A stretch of 64,000 nt of DNA from Collimonas sp. PA-H2. Lineage in GTDB: Bacteria > Pseudomonadota > Gammaproteobacteria > Burkholderiales > Burkholderiaceae_D. Location: the NCBI RefSeq assembly GCF_002564105.1, contig NZ_PDBX01000001.1:3906001-3970000 (forward strand), in the 5' to 3' direction. This document shows positions 45,911-54,995 of this stretch, one piece after another. The translations under genes and the position numbers were made by a program. The notes under the pieces are model-generated. The model was not told the origin of the DNA. It worked only from the letters and a program-made list of their open reading frames with translations, and did not search any database. How positions within the stretch are numbered: position 1 is the stretch's first letter; each line of letters starts with the position of its first letter.

Positions 45911-47362
45911 TTACAGGCCTCCCATGCACAGGTACTTCAATTCCAGGTATTCGTCGATGCCGTATTTGCCGCCTTCGCGGCCCAGCCCGGATTGCTTGAC
46001 ACCGCCGAACGGCGCTTCCGCATGCGAGATGACGCCGGTGTTGATGCCGACCATGCCGACTTCCAGCGCTTCGGCCACACGCCATACGCGCGCCATGTCG
46101 CGGCTGTAGAAATAGGCAGACAAGCCGAACTCGGTGGCGTTGGCCAGTTCGATAGCCTCTGCTTCGCTGTCGAAGCGGAACAGACCGGCCACTGGGCCGA
46201 AGGTTTCCTCCTGCGCCAGCTGCATCTCGGGCGTGGCGTCCAGCAGCACGGTCGGCTGGTAAAACGTGCCGCCGAGAGGGTGGCGGGCGCCGCCTGTGGC
46301 CAGGCGGGCGCCCTTGGCCAAGGCATCGGCCACGTGTTCCTCCACTTTGCGCAGGGCATCGCTATCGATCAAGGGGCCTTGGGTGGCGCCTTCTGTAGTG
46401 CCTGGGGCAACTTTCAAGGCCGCCACGCGCGCCGTCAGCTTGGCGGCGAAGGCGTCATATACGCCCGCCTGCACCAGGATGCGGTTGGCACACACGCAAG
46501 TCTGTCCGGTATTACGGAATTTCGAGGCCATCGCGCCATCGGCGGCGCCATCCAGGTCGGCGTCGTCGAACACGACAAACGGCGCATTGCCGCCTAGCTC
46601 CAGCGATAGCTTCTTCAAAGTATCGGCCGATTGCCGGGCCAGCAGGCGGCCGACGGCGGTCGAGCCGGTGAACGACAGCTTGCGCACCACGTCGCTGGAA
46701 GTCAGCACGCCGCCGATCTGCACGGCATCGCCGGTGATCACGTTCAACACGCCGCCGGGGACGCCTGCCTGCTGCGCCAGGTAGGCCAGCGCCAGGGCTG
46801 ACAAGGGGGTTTGCTCGGCCGGCTTGAGAATCATGGTGCAACCTGCCGCCAGGGCCGGGGCTGCCTTGCGGGTGATCATCGCCAGCGGGAAATTCCAAGG
46901 CGTGATCGCCGCGGTCACGCCGACCGGCTGCTTGATCACCACGATGCGGCGGTCATTGGCCGGCGACGGCACCACATCGCCATAGCTGCGCCGTGCTTCT
47001 TCGGCAAACCATTCGATGAAGGAGGCGGCATAGGCGACTTCGCCGCGGGCTTCCGCCAGCGGCTTGCCTTGTTCGGCTGTCATCAGCTGCGCCAAGTCTT
47101 CCTGATTGGCCATCACCAGCTCGTACCACTTGCGCAAGATGTTGCTGCGCTCCTTGGCCGTACGCTGGCGCCATGCCGGCCAGGCAGCATCGGCGGCAGC
47201 GACGGCGCGCTGGGTTTCGGCGGCGCCCATATCCGGCACGCTGGCGATGACCGCGCCGCTGGCCGGGTTGATGACCTCGAAGCGGGTTTGCTTGTCCGCA
47301 TCTTGCCATTCGTTGCCGATCAAGGCCTGTTGCCGGAGAAGCTGGGGATTTTGCAATTGCAT
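45911..47362 (-). CDS. gabD: Succinate-semialdehyde dehydrogenase, GabD-like (second copy)
   Basis: A 483-residue aldehyde dehydrogenase closely similar to the one at 17451. Catalytic Glu in LELGGNAPF, Cys in GQTCVCANR, C-terminal APFGGVKQSGLGREG. ATG 47362 follows AGGAATC. It heads a cluster with the ProX/ProW/ProV-like importer, which suggests that the imported compound yields succinate semialdehyde or a similar semialdehyde. A dyad at 47432-47446 lies in its promoter region. Confidence 0.86.
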   Translation of the reverse strand: MQLQNPQLLRQQALIGNEWQDADKQTRFEVINPASGAVIASVPDMGAAETQRAVAAADAAWPAWRQRTAKERSNILRKWYELVMANQEDLAQLMTAEQGKPLAEARGEVAYAASFIEWFAEEARRSYGDVVPSPANDRRIVVIKQPVGVTAAITPWNFPLAMITRKAAPALAAGCTMILKPAEQTPLSALALAYLAQQAGVPGGVLNVITGDAVQIGGVLTSSDVVRKLSFTGSTAVGRLLARQSADTLKKLSLELGGNAPFVVFDDADLDGAADGAMASKFRNTGQTCVCANRILVQAGVYDAFAAKLTARVAALKVAPGTTEGATQGPLIDSDALRKVEEHVADALAKGARLATGGARHPLGGTFYQPTVLLDATPEMQLAQEETFGPVAGLFRFDSEAEAIELANATEFGLSAYFYSRDMARVWRVAEALEVGMVGINTGVISHAEAPFGGVKQSGLGREGGKYGIDEYLELKYLCMGGL

Positions 47363-47431
47363 AAGATTCCTGGTAAGCGTTTGGTCTGTGCATATATTCG
47401 GCGCAAAGGACAATCCCGCCCAGCACAATAA

Positions 47432-47446
47432 TTAGATAGTGCTATC
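47432..47446. promoter_or_regulatory. Candidate LysR operator, copy 2
   Basis: TTAGATAGTGCTATC contains the dyad GATAG-TG-CTATC and matches copy 1 at 41741-41755. It lies 70 bases upstream of the gabD start and within the region divergent to the aldo/keto reductase gene. Confidence 0.5.
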
Positions 47447-47650
47447 CAAATTTGTGATGCATAGCCGCTCGCCCAGCATATGTCCTGCACCTGCGTAGCG
47501 GAAATTGCGCGGTATATGTAGGTTTTATCTGTTTTTGGCTTGCGGGCAGTTATGCGTTTTTTAGATGGCGTAATCTGTATTTGATGTTTGTCGGCAGCCG
47601 CTGCCTGCTCCTACGATGGCTGCTCATCCACCCATTTCAAAACACCTCTC

Positions 47651-48646
47651 ATGCAAACTGTCCGCTTCGGCCGCACCGGCCTCAAAGTCTCGCGTTTCTG
47701 CCTTGGCACCATGTCGATGGGCTCATCGAAGTGGAAGGGCTGGGTGCTGGATGAAGACAAGACCGCACCTATCCTGAAGAGCGCGCTCGATCTCGGCATC
47801 AATTTCTTCGACATGGCGGACTGGTATTCCAACGGCGCCAATGAAGAGGTGGTCGGCCGCACGCTGTTGAAACTCAAGCAACGCGACAGCCTGGTGCTGG
47901 CCACCAAGGCCTTCTACGCCATGAGCGAGGACGCCAACGACCAGGGTTCGTCGCGCAAGCATCTGATGGCCTCGATCGATCGTTCGCTGCGGCGCATCGG
48001 CACCGACTACATCGACCTCTACCTGCTGCACGCATTCGATCCGCACACGCCGCTGGCCGAGACCATGGAAGCTTTGCACGACATCGTCAAATCCGGCAAG
48101 GCACGCTATATCGGCGCCTGCACCATGTATTCCTGGCAATTCGCAGAGATGAATGCGATTGCGCGGCAAAACAACTGGACTGAATTCGTCAACATGCAAT
48201 GCCAGTACAGCCTGCTGTACCGCGAAGAAGAGCGCGAAATGATGCCTTACTGCCAGGACAAAGGCATCGCGGTGTCGACCTTCAGTCCGCTGGCGCGCGG
48301 CTACCTGACCGGCGTGCAAAAGAGCGCGCGCACTGAGCACGATCCTTTCCTGACGCAGTTCTTCGGCGACGAGATCGATGTTGAAATCGCCAACCGCGTG
48401 GTCAAGGTCGCCGCCGACCGCGCAGTGCAGCCGGGGCAGATCGCCATGGCTTGGGTGGCGCAGAACGGCAACTCTACCGTACCCATCATCGGCGCCGACA
48501 GCCCGGAACAGCTGCAGCTGGCGGTAGCAGCCGGCGAGATCGTCCTCAGCGTCGAAGAGCGCCAGTTCCTGGAGCAAGCCTACCGGCCGCGCGACATGAT
48601 CAACGATTACAACGAAATACGCCGTCCACGCAGTTTCAAATCCTGA
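47651..48646 (+). CDS. Aldo/keto reductase
   Basis: A 331-residue NADP-dependent oxidoreductase of the AKR superfamily. The catalytic tetrad is visible: Asp and Tyr in FFDMADWYSNG (~49-54), Lys in LATKAFY and His in LYLLHAFDP. The cofactor region is VPIIGADSPEQL. ATG 47651 gives the usual MQTVRFGRTGLKVS start, though no good RBS is visible. It is the first gene of a run that includes Fae-like, AldA-like, MFS and GMC genes. The substrate is presumably an aldehyde or sugar; not determined. Confidence 0.88.
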   Translation: MQTVRFGRTGLKVSRFCLGTMSMGSSKWKGWVLDEDKTAPILKSALDLGINFFDMADWYSNGANEEVVGRTLLKLKQRDSLVLATKAFYAMSEDANDQGSSRKHLMASIDRSLRRIGTDYIDLYLLHAFDPHTPLAETMEALHDIVKSGKARYIGACTMYSWQFAEMNAIARQNNWTEFVNMQCQYSLLYREEEREMMPYCQDKGIAVSTFSPLARGYLTGVQKSARTEHDPFLTQFFGDEIDVEIANRVVKVAADRAVQPGQIAMAWVAQNGNSTVPIIGADSPEQLQLAVAAGEIVLSVEERQFLEQAYRPRDMINDYNEIRRPRSFKS

Positions 48647-48691
48647 TTTTTACAACCTGACAATACCTACATAAAGAGACAAGGAATCCAC

Positions 48692-49195
48692 ATGATCAAG
48701 ATTGGCGAAGGTTTTTGCGGCAGCGGTCCGAATGCAGCACATATCAATTTGTTCCTCGGCCCGAAAAACGGCCCCATGGGAACGGCCACGGTGACCGCCG
48801 CCAGCAGCCCGGGACCGGGACATATCCCGTTCCAGGCGGTGCTTAAGCCCAACATGCCGGTCAAGCCCACCACCGTGTTCATCGGTAAGGCGGTGCTGAC
48901 CACACCGAACCATGAAAACATGACCTGGGGCCCGGCCCAGGCCGGCGTCGCCCATGGCGTCACCAAGGCCTTGCTGGACGGCGTGCTGCCGCCGGAAGCG
49001 GAAGACGAGTGGATCGCCGTGGCAGCGGTGTGGGTCAATCCGCTGGCCGACGACGCCGACCAGGTGTATGCCAACAACTGCGAAGCGACCTACCTTGCGG
49101 CGCAGCGGGCGCTGGCCAAAGGCTGGCCCAGCCGCAAGGAACTGGCGGAGGCGCTGGGCAGCATTTCCAATCCTTTCTACACGCCGAAAAAATAG
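48692..49195 (+). CDS. Formaldehyde-activating enzyme (Fae) homologue
   Basis: 167 residues, the full length of Fae, which condenses formaldehyde with tetrahydromethanopterin in methylotrophs. The N-terminus IGEGFCGSGPNAAHINLFLG contains the conserved catalytic His region, and the tail PSRKELAEALGSISNPFYTP matches the family. RBS AAGGAA precedes ATG 48692. No other tetrahydromethanopterin-pathway genes appear in this window. Here Fae sits with reductases and dehydrogenases, so it may act on another aldehyde or as an accessory protein (inference). Confidence 0.87.
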   Translation: MIKIGEGFCGSGPNAAHINLFLGPKNGPMGTATVTAASSPGPGHIPFQAVLKPNMPVKPTTVFIGKAVLTTPNHENMTWGPAQAGVAHGVTKALLDGVLPPEAEDEWIAVAAVWVNPLADDADQVYANNCEATYLAAQRALAKGWPSRKELAEALGSISNPFYTPKK

Positions 49196-49290
49196 CGTTC
49201 CACGGCGCCGGCGCATGCCCGTGCCGTTCTGCGGACCAGTCCGAGAAGCTGCTATCTTGGGTCGGTCCCTTCATTTTCAGAGAGTCTGTC

Positions 49291-50715
49291 ATGCGTATCT
49301 ATAAGAATTTCATCGGCAATCAGTTTGTGAGCGCAGTCAACGATGAAGCCATCGTCGTGCGTGATCCTGCCACCGAACAATTGGCGGGTCAGGTTTCTGC
49401 CGCCACACCGGAGCAGGCACGGGCGGCGGTCGATGCCGCCGCCGCTGCGCAAAAATCGTGGCGGAAATTGCCCGCAGTAGAACGCGCCAGGCATCTGCAT
49501 AAACTGGCCGATGCCCTGGTGGCGCGTGCCGGCGAGATCGGCAAGGCGCTGGCCGCCGAATCCGGCAAGAGCCTGGAGGACGCCAGCAATGAAGCCATCT
49601 ACGCTGCCGAGATCACCCGCTATCATGCCGAGTGGGCGCGCCGCATCGAGGGCGAAATCATTCCCAGCGACTCGCCCTCGGAAAACCTGCTGCTGATGCG
49701 TGAGCCGATCGGCGTGGTGGCTTGCCTTATTCCATTCAACTATCCGGTCTACACCTTGCTGCGCAAAATCGCTCCGGCCCTGATTGCGGGTAACACTGTG
49801 GTGGTCCGTCCCAGCAACAACACGCCATGCTCGGCTTTTGAAATCGCGCAAGCGGTGCTGGATGCCGGCTTGCCGCCGGGCGTGGTCAACATCCTCAGCA
49901 TGCAGCACGAAGTGGCGGCCAGCGTCTGCACCCATCCCAAGGTTGGCATGATCACACTGACCGGCAGCGTCGGCGCCGGGCGCCAGGTGCTGGAATATTC
50001 CAAGACGAATATCGCAAAGTCGTCGCTGGAACTGGGCGGGAAAACGCCGGTGATTGTCGAAGCGGATGCCGACCTGGAACTGGCGGCGAATGAAATCACC
50101 TCATCCAAGACCACCAATTGCGGGCAGCTCTGTACTGCGGTGGAGCGCGTGTATGTGAATCGCAAGGTGGCGGCCAAGCTGATTGCGCTGCTCAGGGAAA
50201 AATTCGGCAGCCGGCAATGCGGCAACCGTGCCGACAATCCGGCGCACATGGGGCCGTTGATCAATGCGGCGGCACGCAGCAATACACATGGGATGGTAGA
50301 GCGCGCCATCGCCGCCGGCGCAACGTTGGAAGCCGGCGGCGCCATCCCTGCAGGCAAGGGCTTTTTCTATCCGCCGACCCTGCTCAGCAACTGCCGCCAG
50401 GAGATGGAGATCGTGCAGGAGGAAGTATTCGGCCCTGTACTGTGCGTAGTCGAGTATGACAGCGTCGAGCAGGCCCTGGAGATGGCCAACGATCACCAGT
50501 TCGGCCTGTCTTCCATCATCTACACCACCGACTACCGCACCGCAATGCAGGTCGCCAACAACATCGAAGCCGGCGAACTCTACATCAACCGGATTCCGGC
50601 CGATCCCTACCAGGGCTACCACGCCGGCTGGAAGCGTTCCGGCCTGGGCGGCGACGATGGCAAGCACGGCATGCTGGAATTCACCCAGACCCGTTTGGTG
50701 GTCATGAAGTACTAG
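49291..50715 (+). CDS. Aldehyde dehydrogenase, AldA-like
   Basis: A 474-residue dehydrogenase resembling lactaldehyde/glycolaldehyde dehydrogenase AldA, notably the C-terminal GYHAGWKRSGLGGDDGKHG block and length. Catalytic Glu in LELGGKTP, Cys in NCGQLCTAVE, cofactor region PFNYPVYTLLRK. ATG 49291 is preceded by AGAGAG. The frame reaching back to 49009 overlaps the Fae gene and is ignored. It likely oxidises a short hydroxy-aldehyde produced in this gene cluster. Confidence 0.86.
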   Translation: MRIYKNFIGNQFVSAVNDEAIVVRDPATEQLAGQVSAATPEQARAAVDAAAAAQKSWRKLPAVERARHLHKLADALVARAGEIGKALAAESGKSLEDASNEAIYAAEITRYHAEWARRIEGEIIPSDSPSENLLLMREPIGVVACLIPFNYPVYTLLRKIAPALIAGNTVVVRPSNNTPCSAFEIAQAVLDAGLPPGVVNILSMQHEVAASVCTHPKVGMITLTGSVGAGRQVLEYSKTNIAKSSLELGGKTPVIVEADADLELAANEITSSKTTNCGQLCTAVERVYVNRKVAAKLIALLREKFGSRQCGNRADNPAHMGPLINAAARSNTHGMVERAIAAGATLEAGGAIPAGKGFFYPPTLLSNCRQEMEIVQEEVFGPVLCVVEYDSVEQALEMANDHQFGLSSIIYTTDYRTAMQVANNIEAGELYINRIPADPYQGYHAGWKRSGLGGDDGKHGMLEFTQTRLVVMKY

Positions 50716-50772
50716 AAAAGAATGACCTGCATGGCGCACGCAGAAGGCGCAGCAGATTCACAGGATAGAGAC

Positions 50773-52071
50773 ATGATAGATACCTTTGCAATAGCAGCAG
50801 GCAGCTCCGCGTTACAGAAGAAGCAGGATTTGAAGCGTTACTTTCAGTTTGCATTATTGCTGCTGGCCGCCGGCACCATTTACCCCATGCTGTATTTGCG
50901 GCAAAACTACGAACTGACCATTCTCGATGCCTTCCGCATCAGCAAGGACGAGCTGGAAAACAGTTATGCCTTGATGGGAGTGATCTACCTGATTGCTTAC
51001 GGACCTAGCGGCTGGCTGGCCGACAAGATGTCGGCGCGCATCCTGATTCCATTTTCGCTGGCGCTGGTCGGCGTCTTCGGATTGTGGTTCGCCAGCTTTC
51101 CAGACAAGCAGTTCCTGCCGCTGATCTTTGCCGGCTGGGGCATAGGCGCCGGACTGACTTTCTGGGCCGCGCTGATCAAGAGCGTCAAGCTGCTGGCCAA
51201 GCGCGATGAACAGGGACGTTTTTTCGGGATTCTGGACGGTGGCCGTGGTTTGATCGAAGCGGTGCTGGCGACCGCCGCGCTCAGCATCTTTGCCTACATG
51301 ATGCATAACTCGGCCACTAGCCGGCAAGCCATGCAACCCATCGTGTACATGTACTCGATCAGTTGCCTACTGATCGCGGTGCTGATCTTTGTGTTCCTGG
51401 ACAAGCGCGATGTGGATGCGGTTTCAGATGCTGCCAGGCGGGACAAAGTGGGCCTGATCACCGGCTTGCGCATCTTGCTCGGGATTCCTCAGCTGTGGCT
51501 GATGGCTTTCATTATCCTTACCGGTTATCAGCTGTTCTGGGTAACGTATTCCTTTTCCTCCTTCCTGCGCCAGGGGCACGGCATGGATGCGGTGGCGGCC
51601 GGCACCATTACTGTCATCAAACTGTGGATGCGACCGATCGGCGGCATCGGCGGCGGCTTCCTCGGTAATCGCTTTTCCAACGAAAACGTACTAGCCGGCG
51701 CCATGCTGCTGGCGGCGGCCGGCCTGGTCGGCCTGATGATCTTGCCGGAGTACGCCAACACTTATGTGCTGCTCGCCTTTGTGCTGTTGATCGGCACCAT
51801 GAGCTACACCGTGCGCGGCCTCTACTGGGCGCTGCTGGACAAGTGCCAGGTGCCGGCCGCGGTGATCGGCCTGGCGATCGGTGTGGTGTCGATGGTCGGC
51901 TATCTCCCGGACGTCTTTTTGCCGGAAATCAACGCTGCAGTGCTGACGAAATTTCCCGGATTAACCGGCTTCAAAGTGTATTTCGGCTATATCGCCTTGT
52001 GCGGTGTGCTAGGCGCCGTCGGTGTGTTCTATTTTAAAAAATCTACCAAGAAGGAAAGGGCGCAGCCATGA
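50773..52071 (+). CDS. MFS transporter
   Basis: A 432-residue carrier with about 12 hydrophobic segments. The loop 2-3 motif is present as GPSGWLADKMSARILIPFSL. ATG 50773 follows AGGA with 7-base spacing; an in-frame ATG at 50722 is possible. Its stop overlaps the dehydratase start (ATGA at 52068-52071), so it probably imports the compound that enzyme uses. The direction of transport is inferred. Confidence 0.87.
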   Translation: MIDTFAIAAGSSALQKKQDLKRYFQFALLLLAAGTIYPMLYLRQNYELTILDAFRISKDELENSYALMGVIYLIAYGPSGWLADKMSARILIPFSLALVGVFGLWFASFPDKQFLPLIFAGWGIGAGLTFWAALIKSVKLLAKRDEQGRFFGILDGGRGLIEAVLATAALSIFAYMMHNSATSRQAMQPIVYMYSISCLLIAVLIFVFLDKRDVDAVSDAARRDKVGLITGLRILLGIPQLWLMAFIILTGYQLFWVTYSFSSFLRQGHGMDAVAAGTITVIKLWMRPIGGIGGGFLGNRFSNENVLAGAMLLAAAGLVGLMILPEYANTYVLLAFVLLIGTMSYTVRGLYWALLDKCQVPAAVIGLAIGVVSMVGYLPDVFLPEINAAVLTKFPGLTGFKVYFGYIALCGVLGAVGVFYFKKSTKKERAQP

Positions 52072-53312
52072 AAATCGTATCAATGCAATCCCATATCGTC
52101 GCCGTACCGCCGCCGTATTTCGGCGGCATGTACTGGATCTTCGTGACGCTGAAGACGGACTGCGGCATCGAAGGCGTCGGTGAAATATACGCTTCGACCT
52201 TCCATCCCAAAGTCATGGTGCCGGCCATCGCCGATGTCTTCGAACGCCATCTGCTGGATCACGATCCGCATCATATCGAGCGCTTTTTCCGCTCCGCCTA
52301 TTCGAGCGGTTTCACCCAGCGCCCCGACCTGACCATGATGGGCATCGTCAGCGGCCTCGAAATGGCATGCTGGGACATCATCGGTAAGGCCGCCAACAAG
52401 CCGGTCTACGAACTGATCGGCGGCCGCGTGCATGAACGACTGCGTTCTTATACTTATCTGTATCCGAAGAACAGCAAGGGCGAGTACGACTACGACGATG
52501 TCGACCTGGCGGCGGAGTGCGCGGTGGACATGATGAAGCAGGGCTTTACCGCGGTGAAGTTCGACCCCGCCGGCCCGTACAGCGCTTATTCCGGCCACCA
52601 TCTGTCGCTGGAAGTGATGGACAAATCGGAAGAGTTTTGCCGCAAGATCCGCGATGCGGTCGGCAGCAAATGCGATCTGCTGTTCGGCACCCACGGCCAG
52701 ATGTCGACCGCTTCTGCCGTGCGGCTGGCCAAACGCCTGGAAAAATACGACCCGCTGTGGTTTGAAGAGCCGGTGCCGCCGGGGCAGTCGGACGCGATGG
52801 CGGTGGTGGCAGGCAAGACCAGTATTCCGATCGCTACCGGCGAACGGCTGACCACCAAGTACGAGTTCTTCGATTTGCTGAATCGCGGGGGCGCCTCCAT
52901 CCTGCAGATGAACCTGGGCCGCGTCGGCGGCATCCTGGAAGCCAAGAAAATCGCCGCGATCGCCGAAGTGTATTACGCGCAGATCGCGCCGCATCTGTAC
53001 AACGGGCCGATCGGCGCCGCCGCCAGCATCCAGCTGGCGACCGCCACGCCGAATTTCCTGATCCAGGAAAGCATCCGCAACTGGGATGGCTTCCATTCCG
53101 AGATCCTGAAGAAACCGATTGCCTGGGAAGACGGCTTCATCATCCCATCGACCGAACCTGGCCTTGGGGTAGAGTTGAACATGGACGTGGTGGCGGCCAA
53201 CTCGCCGTATACCGGCGACAAGCTGCATATTTCCATGGATCCCAAGCCGTTTGACGTCAAACATCAGTCTTCTGACAGCTGGAAAAACCGTTGGCGCACA
53301 GAGAGTAAATAA
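52068..53312 (+). CDS. Enolase-superfamily acid-sugar dehydratase-like protein
   Basis: A 414-residue member of the mandelate racemase/muconate lactonizing group. The capping domain is N-terminal. The barrel carries FTAVKFDPAGP (Lys region), LLFGTHGQ, WFEEPVPP and ATGERL (metal-ligand positions), and APHLYNGPIG with the general acid/base His. The pattern suits dehydratases of aldonic or aldaric acids such as galactonate. It is coupled to the MFS gene before it and the GMC gene after it (stop and start share a base at 53312). The exact substrate is unknown. Confidence 0.84.
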   Translation: MKIVSMQSHIVAVPPPYFGGMYWIFVTLKTDCGIEGVGEIYASTFHPKVMVPAIADVFERHLLDHDPHHIERFFRSAYSSGFTQRPDLTMMGIVSGLEMACWDIIGKAANKPVYELIGGRVHERLRSYTYLYPKNSKGEYDYDDVDLAAECAVDMMKQGFTAVKFDPAGPYSAYSGHHLSLEVMDKSEEFCRKIRDAVGSKCDLLFGTHGQMSTASAVRLAKRLEKYDPLWFEEPVPPGQSDAMAVVAGKTSIPIATGERLTTKYEFFDLLNRGGASILQMNLGRVGGILEAKKIAAIAEVYYAQIAPHLYNGPIGAAASIQLATATPNFLIQESIRNWDGFHSEILKKPIAWEDGFIIPSTEPGLGVELNMDVVAANSPYTGDKLHISMDPKPFDVKHQSSDSWKNRWRTESK

Positions 53313-54937
53313 TGGCTTTTGATTTCATCATCGTCGGCGCCGGCTCGGCCGGCTGCATCCTGGCCAATCGTTTGAGCGAGTGCGGCAAGTACAGTGTGCT
53401 GCTGCTGGAGGCCGGCGGCCGGGATAATTCCTATTGGCTGAAGATCCCGGTCGGTTTCGCCCGCACTTACTATAATCCGGACTACAACTGGATGTACTAC
53501 AGCGAGCCGGACGCGCAGATGGCGGGGCGCAGTCTGTATGCGCCGCGCGGCAAGGTGCTGGGTGGCTCGGGCAATATCAATGCCATGATCTACGTGCGCG
53601 GCCAGGCCAGCGATTTCGACGACTGGGAAGCCGTCGGCAATCCGGGATGGTCCTATCGCGATGTGCTGCCTTACTTCAAGAAACTGGAAGCCCATCCGCT
53701 CGGCGACACCAGTCATCACAGCAGCAAGGGATTGATCGGCATCACCCAGATGAAGCACGGCGCCCATCCGATCTGCCAGGATTATCTGCAAGCGTGCAAG
53801 GAGCTCGGCTACCCGCTGAATGACGACTTCAACGGCGCCAGCTTCGAGGGCGCGGGCATCTACGAAGCCAATATCCGCAAGGGCAAGCGCGATTCCAGCA
53901 GCTACGCCTACCTGCATCCGGCGCTGAAGCGGCCCAACCTGACGCTGGAATGCAATGCCCTGGCCGAACAGATCCTGTTCGATCCGGACAAGCGCGCGGC
54001 CGGCGTCGCAGTCATGCAAAACGGCTTGCGCCGCGTGTTCAACGCCAACAAGGAAGTCATCCTGGCGGCCGGCGCGGTCGACTCGCCCAAGCTGCTGCAA
54101 TTGTCAGGCGTGGCGGACGCGGAACTGCTGGCCGCCCATGGCATTCCGTTGGTGCAGCATCTGCCAGGGGTGGGCAAGAATCTGCAGGATCACCTGTGCG
54201 TATCGTTCTACTTCAAAGCCAATAAGAAGACGCTGAACGACGAGCTGGGATCGCTGCTGGGCCAGGCCAAGGCGGGCATCCAGTATCTGTTCAACCGCAG
54301 CGGCCCGCTGGCGATGAGCGTCAACCAGGCCGGCGGCTTCTTCAAGGGCAGCGCCGACGAACAGCATCCCAACCTGCAGCTGTACTTCAATCCCTTGTCT
54401 TACCAGATTCCCAAGAATCCCCTGGCGAAACTGAAACCCGATCCGTATTCCGGCTTCCTGCTGTTTTTCAATCCATGCCGCCCCAGCAGCCGCGGCGCCA
54501 TCGAAATCGCCGGCAAGGATGCCAGCGTGCCGGCCAGGATCATGCCGAACTACCTCAGCACGCAAAAGGACCGGGACGAAGCGATCCAGGGTGGCGCTCT
54601 GATACGCAAACTGATCCAGGCGCCGTCCTTCAAGAAGATCATCGTGGAAGAAGTATCCCCAGCTGCCGCCGTCAGCGACGACGCCAGCATGCTGCAATTC
54701 TTCCGCGAACAGGCCGGCTCGATCTACCACCTGTGCGGCTCTTGCGCGATGGGTCCGGACCAGCAAAGGTCGGTGGTTTCCAGCAAGCTGAAAGTGCACG
54801 GCGTCAAAGGCCTGCGAGTGATCGACGCTTCGATTTTTCCCAACATCACCTCAGGGAATATCAATGCGGCGGTGATGATGGTGGCGGAGAAGGGGGCGGA
54901 GCAGATACTGACCGATTATCGCCAGCGCGGGGTGTGA
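53312..54937 (+). CDS. GMC-family FAD oxidoreductase, choline dehydrogenase-like
   Basis: A 541-residue flavoprotein. The FAD-binding DFIIVGAGSAGCILANRL is at residues 4-21, the GMC signature is GKVLGGSGNINAMIYVRG (~78-95), the second signature region is GAVDSPKLLQLSGV, and a C-terminal SGNINAAVMM follows. In place of the usual His-rich block it has YHLCGSCAMG. It oxidises a primary or secondary alcohol to an aldehyde or ketone. Gene order suggests it works with the dehydratase and AldA-like enzyme on the same compound. Confidence 0.88.
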   Translation: MAFDFIIVGAGSAGCILANRLSECGKYSVLLLEAGGRDNSYWLKIPVGFARTYYNPDYNWMYYSEPDAQMAGRSLYAPRGKVLGGSGNINAMIYVRGQASDFDDWEAVGNPGWSYRDVLPYFKKLEAHPLGDTSHHSSKGLIGITQMKHGAHPICQDYLQACKELGYPLNDDFNGASFEGAGIYEANIRKGKRDSSSYAYLHPALKRPNLTLECNALAEQILFDPDKRAAGVAVMQNGLRRVFNANKEVILAAGAVDSPKLLQLSGVADAELLAAHGIPLVQHLPGVGKNLQDHLCVSFYFKANKKTLNDELGSLLGQAKAGIQYLFNRSGPLAMSVNQAGGFFKGSADEQHPNLQLYFNPLSYQIPKNPLAKLKPDPYSGFLLFFNPCRPSSRGAIEIAGKDASVPARIMPNYLSTQKDRDEAIQGGALIRKLIQAPSFKKIIVEEVSPAAAVSDDASMLQFFREQAGSIYHLCGSCAMGPDQQRSVVSSKLKVHGVKGLRVIDASIFPNITSGNINAAVMMVAEKGAEQILTDYRQRGV

Positions 54938-54938
54938 A

Positions 54939-54960
54939 AATTCGACTCTGACCCTAATTT
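54939..54960. repeat. Half-element of the GGGTCAGAGT repeat family
   Basis: AATTCGACTCTGACCCTAAT directly after the GMC stop is the reverse complement of the arm found at 55693-55713 and 61640-61660. It is an isolated single arm. Confidence 0.7.
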
Positions 54961-54995
54961 TACTAATTTTATTAATGTATGTCTGGAACAAATTC

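Noticed and set aside
44772..46085. Long ProX-like frame starting at 46085
   Set aside because: The N-terminal ~95 codons are arginine-rich, overlap the end of gabD antisense, and hide the signal peptide; the TTG at 45800 with GGAG gives a clean exported protein.
48692..49195. Evidence for methylotrophy
   Set aside because: A single Fae homologue without methanopterin or methanol dehydrogenase genes in the window does not support it; the GMC protein is flavin-dependent and choline dehydrogenase-like.
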